A stretch of DNA of 64,000 nt, from assembly GCA_025766275.1 (NCBI GenBank), contig JAFKAC010000013.1, positions 310,001 to 374,000 on the forward strand. Direction: 5' to 3'. This DNA is from Lactarius indigo (taxonomy: Eukaryota; Basidiomycota; Agaricomycetes; Russulales; Russulaceae). The translations under genes and the position numbers were made by a program. Under the pieces are notes generated by a model. It had not been told where the DNA came from. It searched no databases and saw only the letters and a program-made list of their open reading frames with translations. Position 1 is the stretch's first letter. Each line of letters starts with the position of its first letter. This document shows, in pieces, positions 33,997 to 46,239 of the stretch.

Positions 33997-36651
33997 CGAG
34001 TGTTATTGAAATCTTGCAGGTGCGAGGCACTTCACATGCCTAGATCTTCGCAGCGGTTACTGGCAGGTAAGATTAGCCGATGATGCGAAGGAAAAGACAG
34101 CGTTTACCTGTCGATATGGCCACTTCCAGTTTCATGTGATGCCCTTTGGGCTCACGAACGCCCCTGCCACCTTTCAGTCGATGATGAACGAGATCTTACG
34201 CACCTTCATCGACCGCTGCGCCATGGTCTATCTGGATGACGTAATCGTCTTCTCTTCAACGGAGGATGAGCACATACAAAACGTCCTCGATGTCGTGCGC
34301 GCGCTTAACAGGCATGGCCTCATTCTGAACGAAAAGAAATGTACGTGGGGTCGCCCTTCTATACTATACCTGGGTCACATAGCATCCGGGGAAGGTCTGC
34401 GGACGAATCCAGAAAAGGTCGACGCGATTTTGAAGTGGCCCTCGTGTACCACAATTTCCGAGGTACGAGGTTTCTTGAATGTTGCTGGGTATTACCGTCG
34501 GTTCATACGAGGCTTCGCGAAGACCGCCGGTCCAATGTATAAGTTGTTGGAAGGGAGCCCGCGTCGCGGAACACCTATCCGATGGGACAACGATTGTGAG
34601 TTGGCGATGAAACACCTGAAAGACGCACTAACCTCCGCCGATTTACTCATCCACCCAACGCCTTGGCGGCTATTCGTGATAGACACCGATGCCTCCGGCG
34701 AATGCGTTGGCGCCGTACTTCAGCAGACTTATGACCCGTCCGCTGAGATAAAGAAGGGGAAAGAGGCTGGTGAGCAAAAAGAGCGTTTCAAATTCAAGGA
34801 AAAAGACTTACGGCCTATCGCCTTCGAATCGCGGCGCATGACGCCTACTGAACAAAGGTACTCCGCGCAAGAAAGAGAAATGCTCGCAATCGTCTATGCG
34901 CTGCATAAATGGAGAGGTTATGTTGAGGGATCGCCAATTCTCGTACGCACCGATCATGAATCCCTCAAGTACTTCCTAACCCAAAAGAATCTTGGTCGTC
35001 GTCTTGTGCGCTTTGTGGATGATATCGCTCACTTTGACGTCGAAATCATCTATAGGCCCGGAAGGCATCAACTCGTCGCAGACGCCCTGTCGCGCAGAAA
35101 AGGACACCAAGACATACCAGATTCCGAGACCCTCGTCCCGCTCTTCGCCGCTCCACTGAACCCGCTCGAAGATGTTGTGAAGGATCGTAATCCTATCTTC
35201 AGAACGTTCGCAGAATACAAGCGACAGCTTCAGCAAGGCGAAGAACCATCAGCGGTAGGAAATGGAACGTACCTCTTAAACGGCGACGTCTTGTGCAAAA
35301 AGATCGCGAATCGATGGGGAGAGGAAGTCGTAGTGGAAGTCCCAACAACACAGGACATGGCTGAAGAAAAGGTGCAGACGGTCCACCGAGAGCTAGGACA
35401 CTTAGGAGTGAAGGCCATCTTGGCCGCGCTCCGGACAAGAGTGAATATTCCGTACGCGCAAGAGATCGTCGAGCGTACACTAAAAACTTGTGAGCAATGC
35501 CAATTCACTCACCGAGAACCTGCGTCCCTGCAACCTCTCCATCCCATCCCGAGGGTTGATGCTGGTGACGCGTGGGCCTTCGATTTCGTAGGTCCGCTCC
35601 CAAAGACGTTGAGAGGCAACAAGTACTTGCTTACGGCGATGGACTTGGGAACCGACTGGACCATTGCCCAAGCCATACCTCAGCGCTCGAGCGACGCTGT
35701 TGTCGATATGCTTCGCTATATCATCTACACCTATGGGAAACCTATCAGCGTTCTCACCGACAACGGAGCAGAGTTCCTGTCTTACGACATGGAAAACATG
35801 CTGCGCCGGCTGGAGATACAACACTTACGCACCTCGCCCTATCATCCTCAGACCAATGGGAGACTCGAAAAATTCAATGACATCCTGACGCAGATGTTAG
35901 CGAAAATGACCGCCCCCCAGAAACAAAATAAGTGGGATGAACTACTTCCCGATGTGCTATTGGCCCATCGAGCGCATACCAGTTCATCTACGGGTGTGTC
36001 ACCTTTCTTTCTGACATACGGAAGAGAAGCACGCTTACCGAGCGAAAGGATCTTCGAGGTGTTCCAACATAATCCGACAGACGAGGAAATTGGCTTCCTC
36101 CAGCACCGACGGCTGGAGCATGTTCAAAATTTGGCTCGCTTCCGCCAAGAAGCCGACGATCGAGCAGCGTCCCAACTGGAAAAAGAAGCGTCCCAGCGAG
36201 AAGACCAATACCGCGAAAAAGGGCTTGGTATTGGAGATTTGGTGAAGAGACGGCATGAAGCCGGTACGAAACTCCATCCGCGCTGGGATGGCCCGTTCAT
36301 CATTCGAGACGTTACTGATAAGAACACTTACCAGCTGCAGACACGACACGGTTACATTCTCAAAAATCTGTACAACGGTACCAGACTTCAGCAATACTTT
36401 CCATCTTCCCGTTCTCAAAGTGCCTTGTGGTTTGCGAGTTCCGATCTGCAAAAGAAGGACACGGCAGCGATGCGAAGACAAAAGCAACAAAAAAATGTTC
36501 CGGGATCTTCCAGCCTTCGATAAAAATATTTCGCCTCCTTCCGCATCCAGATTGTTTGGTTGAGTGTTTGCGTTACGGTATCCATTTTCGGTTTTCGATA
36601 TTCTCTCTTCCTGATTGTGACAGGAGTCACAAGAGACTGACAACGGGGTGA

Positions 36652-36936
36652 TGTTGTGAACACATGACACATCCGTTAACCTGTGACTCGCGGATATTAT
36701 TAAGACGACGCGCAAGCCTGTGTATTATAGGTATTCCGAGATTGTCTCCCTTCTCAAGTCTCAGATATGCTCCTATAGGAATAGGAGAGGGCCACGTCAG
36801 CGCGACGCGCAAGCGTAGTAGCTCATGTATTTAAACAGCGAGTTTGCAACTGGAATCACAGAATTCTCTCGCCCATTTTCCCTGCCGTTACAAATCATTA
36901 GTCATCCGAAGTCACACGGAGGTGGGCGACATCACA
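36652..36936 (+). repeat. 3' LTR of element 3
   Basis: It is 285 bp with the same ends as the left copy and eight transitions relative to it. It is preceded by GACAACGGGGTGA, the probable polypurine tract, and followed by the target duplication TTCG. Confidence 0.93.
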
Positions 36937-37476
36937 TTCGATCGACCTTTTCTTAATCGTCTTTGGTTGGCAGGATGACAACGTTTTCTTCTCCATGCCG
37001 GGCTTCGAGAACGTGCCGTTGCAGCTCAGGCTGGCGCTGGTACGCCCCGAATTTGAAAGTTTGGGTTCTCACAGCTTACTGGAAAGCCTGTTGTACTGAC
37101 TCAGACGGGGTACGAGTCAGTATGAACGACCTTTGTACGGGGCGTACTAATATCACCATAATGCTCCTAACCTTTGTCCGCGTTTTCATACCGTAATAAT
37201 ACACATGCGTCGCCGCCGCCGGCATGTACAGCCCCCCTCACGTCTAAAGTTATCACCGAAATGAACCCCGACTTGCAAGTTGACATCGTGACCTAGCAGC
37301 AAGGCCTTACCATGGGCACCCCCAACCCTAATATCGGTTTGCATAATTTTGAGATCGATCCCTAACGCGAGTCTGGGCTGGCTGACCGGTCATCAGGACG
37401 CTGCAACGCAACAGTCAGTAAGGTTGGAGGTATCCGATGCTTTCTCACCCAAGCTCCAAATACAATAGGACCGAGA
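36937..37476. other. Spacer C remainder and NLR3 3' flank
   Basis: It contains the end of the split G2 relic up to about 37075, then about 400 bp without coding signal before the NLR3 stop codon. Confidence 0.5.
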
Positions 37477-40400
37477 CTATATGTGCTTGGGGAGACAACT
37501 TGAACGGCCGTCGTGAAATTGTACACCCTCTGACCCTAGATGGCTTGGGGTCGGGCCCTGGTCGGTCTTTACATTGGCCTTATCACCGTCGCGATGGTGG
37601 AGGAACAAAGATGCGACCTCCGTCCTCCCGTAGTATGACACCAAATCTAACGGGGTTGTGTTGGTTTGGTCTTGCGCATTCACGTCCGCACCGTGGTCCA
37701 GTAATAGCCGTGCGACACCAACAATATCGCATCGGGAAGATGGGCATTGGGACGCTAGGTGTAATGGGGTCCGACCCCAGGCGTCCGCTGCGCCGGCATT
37801 TGCACCAGCGTTGAGCAGGACCAGTACCATTTCAACCTTCCCAAAGTAGGATGCCGAATGCAATGCGGTTTTGTCGTTGTCGTCTCGCATGTTGACATCC
37901 GCGCCATGCTCCAGCAATTGTTGGGCGACAAGGACATCGTTGTCCTTTGAAATGTAATCTCCGCCTTCAGCCACTGCGTGCAACGGCGTCTGGCCTTGGT
38001 TGTCCTTCGAGTTGGTGATTGCGCCATCGTCGAGCAGTACTTGGGCGATTTCGACCCTCCCGTTGTAGGACGCCAAATGTAATGGCGTTCTTTTGTCCTC
38101 GTCTGGCACGTTGATATCCGCGCCGTGCTCGAGCAATAGCTGCGCAACACGGATACCGTCGTCCTCAGAGTAGAGATGTCTGCCCTCGGCCACTAAGTGC
38201 AATGGTGTCCTGCCCTGTTTGCCCTTTGAGCTGGCGGCTGCACCATGGTCGAGCAGCACCTGTGAGATTGCGACCCTCCCATTGTAAGATGCTAAGTGTA
38301 GTGGTGTCATGTTGTCCTTGTCTTGCGCGTTGACATCAGCGCCACAATCTAGCAATAGTTGCGCTATACGGATGCGATCTTGCTCAAAGTTATATTTTCC
38401 TACAGCCAGTAAGTGCAATGGGGTCCTGCCAAAGTCATCCTCCGAGTTGGTGGTTGCACCGTGTTCGAGCAGCACCCGTGCGATATCGAGCCCCCCGTAC
38501 AACGACGCCAAGTGCAACGGAGTTGGGCGCTTCTTGTTTTGTACATGCACACCTACGCCGCGCTCTAGTCAAACCCCGTGTAATACCGACACTGTAGCAT
38601 CGGAAAGTATTTACCTTTTGACTCTTGGAAAAATGAGGTATCACCCTCGTTGTTCCCTGAGTTGACGTTTGCGCCATGGTCGAGCAGTGCCTGTGCAATC
38701 TGGACAGGGCCAAAATGATTGGACTGCAACTGGGACAGTGTCATACGACTCGCATCTTGCGCATCAATATTCACGCCACGCTTGAGTAGTGGTTCACTCG
38801 AGTCATATTGACCCCATGATACTTGGTGCACCGAGGTCTCGGTTTTGTTCTCCACAGAAGCATCTGCGTTAAGATCAATAAAGTTCACGCGAACTTCAAG
38901 TTGTACATCTCCGTACCTATCTCCATGAGTAGTGAGGATTCGTTGTCCCTGTATCGTCTGTTTACCGCCGCGCCGTGCTTCAGCCATGGCCTAGCGTAAT
39001 AAGGGTCATTGTCGCGGTTGACATCGCTTTTGTTATTAATGCGGCGTTCTGACAATATGTGCAGCGGGGTCTTGCCGTAGTTCTCCACATTGGGATCTGC
39101 GCCACGCTCAAGGAGAATCCACGCGAGCTTGAACCGATCCCGTCCCATTGCCAGAAGTAATGGTGTTTGGTTGTTCTTGTCTCGTTTGTTCACCACCGCG
39201 CCATGCTCTAGTAAAAACCACGCAAGATCAAGAACACCAGCTTCGTCGCGAATCCGGCTCTCTGAAAGTATGTGCAACGGGGTCTTGCCATTGTTGTTCT
39301 CCGCATTGGGATCTGCACCGTGCTCAAGAAGCATCCGCGTGAGCTTGAGCTGATCCTGCCGTATTGCCAGAAGTAACGGTGTCTGGTTGTTCTTGTCTCG
39401 CCTGTCCATCACCGCGCCGTGCTTTAGTAAAAGTTTTATAATATCAAGAACACCGCCCTCGCTGTCCGAGTTGTAAATGGAGTTTTTTGAGAGCATGTGC
39501 AATGGGGTCTTGCCATCGTTGTTCTTCGCATTGGCATCTGCACCATGCTCAAGAAGGATCTGTACGAGCTTGAACTGGCCCCGCCCTATTGCCAGAAGTA
39601 AAGGTGTTTGATTGGTGTTGTTTCGTCTGTTCACCTCCGTGCCATACTCTAATAATAAACGCGCGTGATTGAGAACAAAGTCTTCGTTGTAGATCGGGTA
39701 TTCCGAGAGCATGTGCAACAGGGTCTTGCCATCGTCGTACTCCGCATTAGCATCTGCGCCGTTCTCAAGGAGGAACCGCACGAGCTTGCGCCGATCCCAC
39801 CTCATTGTCAGAAGTAACGGTGTCTGGTTCCTGTTGTCTCGTATGTTCACCTTCGCACCATACTCTAATAATAACCGTGCGTGATTGAGAGCGTTGCCTT
39901 CGTCGATCCGGTTTTCTGACAGTATGTGCAACGGGGTTTTGCCGTTGTTGTCCTCCGCTTCGGCATCTGCGCCATGCTCAAGAAGGAGCTGCACGAGCCG
40001 AGGCTGGCCCCGCATCATTGCCAGATGTAGCGGCGTTTGATTGCTATTGTCTCGTCTGTTCACCTCCGCGCTATGCTTCAATAATAATAGTGCGCGATTG
40101 AGTACATCGCCCCCGCCGCCGATCCAGTGTTCTGACAACATGTGCAATGGGGTTCTACCATGGTTGTTCTCCGCATTGGCGTCTGCGCCGTGTTCAAGAA
40201 GAATCTGCACGAGCTGAGATCGATCCCATTGCATTGCCAGTTGTAACGGCGTCTGATTGTTCTTGTCCCGTCTGTTCACTAGCGCGCCGTGCTCCAGTAA
40301 AGGCCGTATAAGATTAAGAGCATCGCCGTTATGAATTTGGCTTATTGACAGTAGGTGCAATGGGGTACTGCCTTCGTTGTTCTCCAAACTGGCATCTGCG

Positions 40401-42480
40401 CCATGCTCAAGAAGAATTCGCGCGAGCTTAAACCAACCTCCCCGAATTGCCAGATGTAGCGAAGTCATGAGGGTACCGTCTCTGGCATTTATATCTGCGC
40501 CGTGTTTGAGTAGAAACTTCACTTTGTTGACGGCGTTACTGAGGGGCTGTGAAAATACTTTGAGCAGCATGGCCTCTCCCGTCCTTTCTTGAACATTGAC
40601 GTTCGCACCATGCTCAAGGAGAAGCTCCGCAACCTCGACGTGTCCCTCTCCTAGAGCTGCGAGCAGCGGAAACCCGTATTGGCCACAAATAGTATTGACG
40701 TGCTGCGGATGTTTGATGGAGAGGTGCTTGACCAAGTCGTAGAACCCAAAAAGCACAGCGAAATACAAAGGGGTTGGTGTTGGCCCGGAATACGTCCAAA
40801 AGAGCTTGTTGTCCGCGTTGTATATCCCAATCCATGCCGAAAAATGAGGCCTTTCCGAGTCAAAAAGTGTTTCCATCCCGTCCTTTACGTGTAATGCAAC
40901 ATCCTCAAATTGTGCGTGCTCGACCCAGTGTTGTGCTGCGTATTGGGCCAAGGGGAAACCTTTCGCGGTGGCTTTGTCGATGTCATCGTCCAAATAGAGA
41001 AGAAATCCAAGACACGCCTGCGTGAGGATGGTATGCGCCGGTTTGGGAAGAATATGATATCGAGAGAAGTCTCCGAGAGAGGATGTGAGGCGATTTGACA
41101 TCAAGAACTCCTTCACAGAGAAATGTGAAAACTGGACAACCTGGCGGCCGGACCAGGGTTCGTTAATGGTGGTGACCAAACTTGAGCACGTGGACAGGAC
41201 GGCCTGTGTCTGATCATCCAACCGCCAAGCTACACGGTATTTCGGAATTCCTCCTTGGACCGCATCAAATTCAAACGCAAGTAATTCTGCGAGTTCTTCA
41301 ACGCTGAGCGGACGGACGGCCACCATAAGGCACTGCAGCATACGGTGAGCGTGCCCTTGGTTTGCCTTGTTGATGTTCCTGAGTACGCGAGCATAGGTCT
41401 CGTCTAAACTTTCGGGTAACTCGCGAAGGGTCTGGCGAATATTTGCTGGGAAACAGTGCCGCAGCACTTCCAACTGACAGAATACCCACCGGAACCTGTA
41501 CCGAAAAAGATAAGGACCTATCACCGAGGATGGTGGCGGATGCTCTCACATTCCGTCTGCTCTGATAGATAACTCATTGACGACCAGCATCTTCTCTTCG
41601 TCCCGCCAGCTCCGCATATTGTGGTCCGCATAAACGACGCCGCTCACATAGTTGGAGATATCCTTCTTTTGACCATCTTCGTCGTGAAGTGAAACGGCGC
41701 TATAAGGCAATGGCTCAATGACCCTTTTGATGTCGAACTCAGGGCGACTGGTAATGCAAATATGCAACTTGGGAAGGTCCAGCCGGACAAGGCCCTCCAG
41801 AAGACCAAGGACCGCTTCTCGTGGGGTCGGTATCCCAGAGGTGTTGGGACACTCGTCTAGTGCGTCCATCAGCAAATTAAAATTAAAATTTTAGGTGCTT
41901 ACCAAAATTGAAAGAGCTTATGTAGGCTATAACCACATTTAAGCTCATATTATTATTATGACAAAATAACAATCACTTGTAATTGAGCCACGATCACCAA
42001 CGCATATATCTCAGTGCTTATGATCCTGTGGGTCACACGCAGTCCATTCGTAAGCGCTTATAATTTCTGTGAAAGTCTCATGGCCGAGTTGTAAGTAGTA
42101 CAATTTTTGGACGGTTCTTGTGGCTGAATTATAATTTGTGGGCCAAGTTATAAGTTTGTCGCTTTCCGATGGCTCGCGGCTGGGTTTTAGTTGCCATATC
42201 AGTCTCGCGTTCTCGGTCCTCATGGCGTCGCACCCTGCCGTCGATCTCAACACTCCCCTTCCCTCACACAGATACAGACACACACACTCTCCCTCTCGCT
42301 TTCTCTTCGTTCCTTCATCATATCGCATCAAATGGGCCTCAACGACGACAGCCACCCGTACTTGCCTCGCAAGCGGCCCCTTGGCCACTCGTAGACAGGC
42401 CACGCGTCCCCACATTCCGTGCCATCTTTGTCCCTCAACACCCCGTCTCCGTCGTATCGCCCATACCACCTACCCTTTGA

Positions 42481-43512
42481 TAGGGAATACCACGGGTTGG
42501 CACCACGGGTTGGCAAAACCCGTACGGGTCACGGGTACGGGTAGTCATTATCCAACCCGTGCAAAACCTTTACCCATAGCGTGAGTACCCGCGGGTTTTT
42601 GCAGGTTTTTCAACTAGTCTCATCATTCTTTACTTATCTCGCTCACTCACCCCTCATTATAGAATGGGCATCAACTTGAATGGCAACCACCACCCGTTTC
42701 TAGCAACGGCAAACCCACAATGGCAAATGGCCTCAGGGCACCCGTAGACCGGCTGCACCCCGAGCCGTCTTTTTTTTGGTGCGTCGGTGTCAGCAGCCTC
42801 CTTAGTAACGCAATTAAACGTCTTTTCTATCATGTCTTGCTTCACACTCGCCTTCCAACATCACTGGTGGCTCACCTGCACCGCCCAGACCCTTCCTTGC
42901 CTCACCTAGGCTCAGATGTACGCGCCAGTAACACAGACGCCTAGCATTGTATTTTTGTACTCTTGGATCCAGCTAAGTGTTTTTTTGGGACCCCGTGACG
43001 TGTTTGCTGACTTTATTGTATGCGGGCCTTGTGCTCCTCATCCACCACGATCCAACCATTCCCTGAAATTGTCAAGACGCTTCGCCGGGGACAAGGCAAT
43101 CACGACAACCTCGATAACGGGACCACAACGACCGAGGCGATGGCGATCGAGGCAACCATGACGACTTCGGCAACGGCGACAAGGCAACCTTGACGACCTC
43201 GAGGCAACCACGATGGCCTTGGTCACGGCAGTGAGGCCACCACGATGACTGAGGCGACAGTGATGAGGCCACCATGACGACCTCGACAACGGCGGTGGGG
43301 TAACTACGACTATCTCAGCGATGGCCACCGCGACGGCGATGGGATCCTACAATGATCACGGGGCGACGACAGACACCGTCATGAGTACTAGTACTAGTAA
43401 TAGAGTAATATATTAACATTTGAGCCGACTTTGAGACTGAGAAGGGGAGCTCAAGGACATGCGAGTACGGGTAGCCCCAAAATGACCCGGGGGTCACCCG
43501 TAGTATTCCCTA
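42481..43512. mobile_element. DNA transposon (non-autonomous, inner) with ACGGGT subterminal motifs
   Basis: The terminal inverted repeats are TAGGGAATACCACGGGT (42481-42497) and its complement with one mismatch (43496-43512), spanning 1,032 bp. Next to the left end the hexamer ACGGGT/ACCCGT recurs many times in both orientations, and a few copies lie at the right end. These look like clustered transposase-binding sites as in hAT elements. The duplication could be the dinucleotide TA at the ends; no 8-bp duplication is visible. No transposase is encoded. Confidence 0.7.
43060..43345. repeat. Degenerate GC-rich repeat inside the inner transposon
   Basis: Imperfect copies of a unit of about 27-30 bp resembling GAGGCCACCATGACGACCTC follow one another. 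They are diverged and show no frame conservation. Confidence 0.6.
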
Positions 43513-43638
43513 CCTCCCTCTGCTCCTCTCCTCTCTAACCTCTGCGGAATCCCCTCCGCTTCGGACTCAACGGACTCGGCTCCTTACACCGCTGCCGCCC
43601 CTGCTATTCAAGTATAAGAGTCTTGGGTCCGTGTTGAT

Positions 43639-43730
43639 GGCTCTGTGGTGTAGTGGTAATATTTGTCACGATTCAATTCATTATGTCAGCACTCATTGAC
43701 CGCATGCCGGTGTTCAAATCCGTTTCAATC
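43639..43730 (+). ncRNA. tRNA-like RNA polymerase III promoter segment (possible SINE head)
   Basis: TGGTGTAGTGG at 43646-43656 fits an A box and GTTCAAATCC at 43712-43721 fits a B box, with a spacing suited to an internal promoter. TTTGTCAC between them resembles an Asp anticodon loop (GTC). The acceptor stem does not close, and the middle part is too long for a normal tRNA. It is therefore probably a pseudo-tRNA or a tRNA-derived SINE head within the outer transposon. Confidence 0.45.
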
Positions 43731-45744
43731 CGTTTATTATGTATAGCAACTTGGTATTCTAAAATCTGAGATGGATGTCTGTTAATAAATAATAAACAAA
43801 AATTAAGACAGAGCAAAAAGGTCAAAGTAAGTTACAATGATAACGTTGTGATTTTTCCCTAGTTATACTCTGAGTTAAAATCAATTATAAGTGCATACAA
43901 CCCATATGAAGGGTGTTAGGCAATACAATCCACAAAAGCGATTACCATTCGCCAGCATAATTGTGACTGATCGTCAATAGATTTCCGAATTGGGGAGCTA
44001 TCATATGCACTTTCACTGATTTATAATCCAGGTTCTGCTCACACCGCTTACGGTGATTATAAGTGATTATAATCACCCAATATTTTTCCTTGTTTTTGCT
44101 GATGTCGGCGATGATGTAAATTGACTGCGATGAGGCTGCTGAGAGCATTTCTCGAAGACATTCCGTCAAGGCGTCATCGCTAGGTTGTCTCGTACCGTTC
44201 CCGTGTCTAGAATAGATACGAAAGATTATCTTGCAGCACAGGCTGGAGTATGCAGACAGTTGAACAAGAAGTGAGGCGACAAAGTTGCGCAGGTCTTGTT
44301 TTTTCTCTTTGTCCAGAAAGTCAAAGTAGAAAAACGCTAAGTATGCCTGCCCGGCATCGCGCAACGACATGACATGTTTTATGATCGCAGAGCTTCAGCT
44401 GTTATCAGTTCCTGTCGTTGACCACAGTGGTCAGGAAAAGACGAACCAAAGGACGCTCTTTCCGGACCCCACTATGCAAATCGGTGAACATCAGGTTTTG
44501 AAGAGTAAAGATAATGGGAGCTCACGTTTTCCGTGGATCCAAAGGAGAGACCCGATTGTCATCCAGTGCTGGAAGTTGTTGTTTTTAAAAAACCACGCGG
44601 CTGTTCCTTCATAGTGGGCCTTGCACGCGACATTGTAATTGGTGGACGGGTCCGGCGGAGAAAGCCATTTATGAATGTCCTGTTCTATCTGTATCCCTGG
44701 GCAGAAGATTCAGTCTCCACAACGGATGCGACATGAATAGAAGATGACAAACACTTTACTTCTTCCACATTGCGCCTTACTTCTAGTACATCGCGCCTTA
44801 CTTCTTCCATATCCTGCCGCATAACCATGTTGGCTTTTTCGGCATCTAGGTAGACGAGCGTTTAGTGTGCTATGAGTGATTAGTCGATAAGGCCGCGTAC
44901 CATTTTTGGCCTCAGTAGTGACCTTCAGAGTCTGAGCCGCAACCATTTGAGATTCCTCCTGTATCAGGCTATCGAGCCTTCCTAACGCGTCCTCAATATC
45001 TGTCCTCCCCAGTAGTTTCCTAAAATATATTTCTGGGGAACATGCGATCGACAAAGTGTGAGACGAATCTTGCTGAGACAACTCACTTGCTCGTCGTCGT
45101 CTGACTTCCTTGGTCGCGATGGAGAGGATAGAGAGTAGCTCAATTACGATCTTCACGAGTACTTCCGCCATTTCCGTGGTCAGCAAAATTTGATTATAAA
45201 CCCCGAGGCGCTTGAAAAAGCTCTCGATGCGTCGAAAAAGGTCGATGATGGCACCGTGGCTTGCTCTGACATCCTTCGCTGCCTATCAAGTTCCAGCGTC
45301 AGTGGGGATATGCCCACAAAGAAGAATAGCGAGAATACGGACAGCGAGAAGTACACCTATGCCGGTAAATATGACTTTCCCGGGAGGGAACGCCTTCGCG
45401 AGTAAAGTTAGAATTCACCGCATGAATCAGGTCATGATAAGTACCAGGCTAACGCCGTCGCCAAGAGCCCCGGAAAAGGTGTAGAGTACATGGACCAATG
45501 GATCGATCCACTTCATCAACTTCCGATCGCCAGATTGCTCGAAGGCCTTGGCTTGATCCTGAAGTATGTTCAAGACACCGTCGACGGAGTCGCAGGTTTG
45601 CAGCTCAGCAGCAAGCCAATGGGATAAAAGATCACCTCCGGTCTTCTTCCGGTACTCGGCCAGGGCGGCATCGAGCATCGACTTGAAGATCGAGGATGGG
45701 GAAGCTGTTTGGGATGGAGAAGACATGGTGCTGTAGGATTGCTA

Positions 45745-45764
45745 GGGGGGGGGGGGGGGGGGGG
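45745..45764. repeat. Poly-G homopolymer in the NLR3 5' flank
   Basis: Twenty consecutive G lie 19 bp upstream of the NLR3 start codon, within the presumed 5' UTR or promoter. NLR2 has an ordinary mixed sequence at this place. Confidence 0.9.
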
Positions 45765-46239
45765 TAGCAGACTGGCTACGGCTTGACTATGCAGCAAGTC
45801 GAAGGAAACGCGGGATCACCTCGTGCCTTTGTCTTAGATGGGAAGATTCACACCGCCTCAGGTGCGCTCGCACGCTCCTCAAAAGAGTAAAATGTATCCA
45901 TTTTTACTTCTGGTTCTACAGTGACGAACCAATCCATTGGAAAGGCATACGAAGAGGACCTGAGGACCAGCAAGCGGCCGCGTATCGTATACTGTATGGT
46001 AGTGATCCTGACCTATTATATTTCGAATCCGTCCTCTCTACTATCACGCGCCGAAATACGATAAGTAATAAACACCATATACAACACAACACAATGCAAA
46101 AAGAAGAAAATTCGGAGAGGACGAAGGTCAACGAAATCACGAGGTAACATGATTGCATCTATCTCGCGCACGCAATTGTAAAATGAGGCGAGCAATAACG
46201 AATGATTTGGTAAAAAATAAGCCCAACTTTCGGTCTCGT

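Larger units (their letters stand above)
23647..36523 (+). pseudogene. Gag-Pol of element 3, interrupted by element 2
   Basis: Left part (23647-26248): Gag with the CCHC knuckle CYNCNESGHFARDC, an acidic Glu/Pro-rich linker, aspartic protease motif ILDTGAELNYL, and the beginning of reverse transcriptase (SSPLIPVPKKDGTSRICVDY). Right part (from about 34002): reverse transcriptase from RHFTCLDLRSGYWQ through the catalytic box MVYLDDVIVFSS, RNase H (VIDTDASGECVGAVLQQ), and integrase with the HHCC zinc finger (HRELGHLG...CEQCQF) and DDE core (TDNGAEF). It ends at TAA 36521-36523. The right part resumes with a stop (TGA 34007-34009) and an apparent missing base near 34020, so small lesions exist besides the insertion. 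The ATG at 23647 was chosen as the first one in frame. Confidence 0.88.
23108..36936 (+). mobile_element. Ty3/gypsy retrotransposon, element 3 (host of a nested element)
   Basis: This is a complete element with 285-bp LTRs at both ends and a 4-bp target duplication TTCG (23104-23107 and 36937-36940). The empty-site sequence is recognisable from spacer A. It encodes a single Gag-Pol frame with zinc knuckle, protease, reverse transcriptase, RNase H and integrase, and has no chromodomain. Element 2 is inserted inside the reverse transcriptase coding region at 26249-33996. The two LTRs differ at 8 positions of 285, all transitions. Confidence 0.95.
22990..37075 (+). pseudogene. Family G2 relic C, split by element 3
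   Basis: The exon part ending SAPRSNELPAPLQA lies at 22990-23090. The start of the long exon (DDNVFFSMPGFENVPLQ) lies at about 36961-37020. Between them, inside the former intron, sits element 3 (23108-36936) with a TTCG duplication at both ends. The remainder of the G2 protein is missing after about 37075, so the relic was truncated independently of the insertion. Confidence 0.55.
41870..44101. mobile_element. DNA transposon (non-autonomous, outer) in NLR3
   Basis: The inserted segment begins CAGCAAA and ends TTTGCTG, giving 7-bp terminal inverted repeats. Both ends also carry related subterminal motifs (AATCACTTGTAATT on the left; ATTATAAGTGATTATAATC on the right). Eight bases on each side fit the expected space of an 8-bp target duplication, but their sequences (GCGTCCAT and ATGTCGGC) do not match well. 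No transposase frame is visible. CAG...CTG ends suggest a hAT-like origin, which is weakly supported. It contains a second transposon and a tRNA-like segment. Confidence 0.65.
37477..45726 (-). pseudogene. NLR3: Goodbye-NACHT-ankyrin gene broken in the NACHT domain
   Basis: The start is ATG at 45726 with a Goodbye-type domain (IFKSMLDAALAEYRKKTGGD). A three-unit heptad segment (DMEEVRRDVLEVRRNVEEV), a P-loop exon and the NACHT N-terminal part (43942-44370 region) follow. The coding sequence is interrupted at IYII, directly before the Walker B ALDECP, by a transposon at 41870-44101. It resumes at 41869 through the post-NACHT region and 16 ankyrins (to about 38930). An intron leads to a linker exon (ETSVHQVSWGQYDS), and a second intron leads to the constant block of eight ankyrins that ends at 37477. 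Apart from the transposon I see no stop in the exons, so the break is the main lesion. Confidence 0.85.

Noticed and set aside
42138..42584. Overlapping plus-strand frames within the outer transposon
   Set aside because: Low-complexity composition, overlap with the inner transposon end, and no transposase motifs.
41862..44109. Exact 8-bp target duplication of the outer transposon
   Set aside because: The 8-base flanks GCGTCCAT and ATGTCGGC share only a few positions, so the duplication is not claimed.
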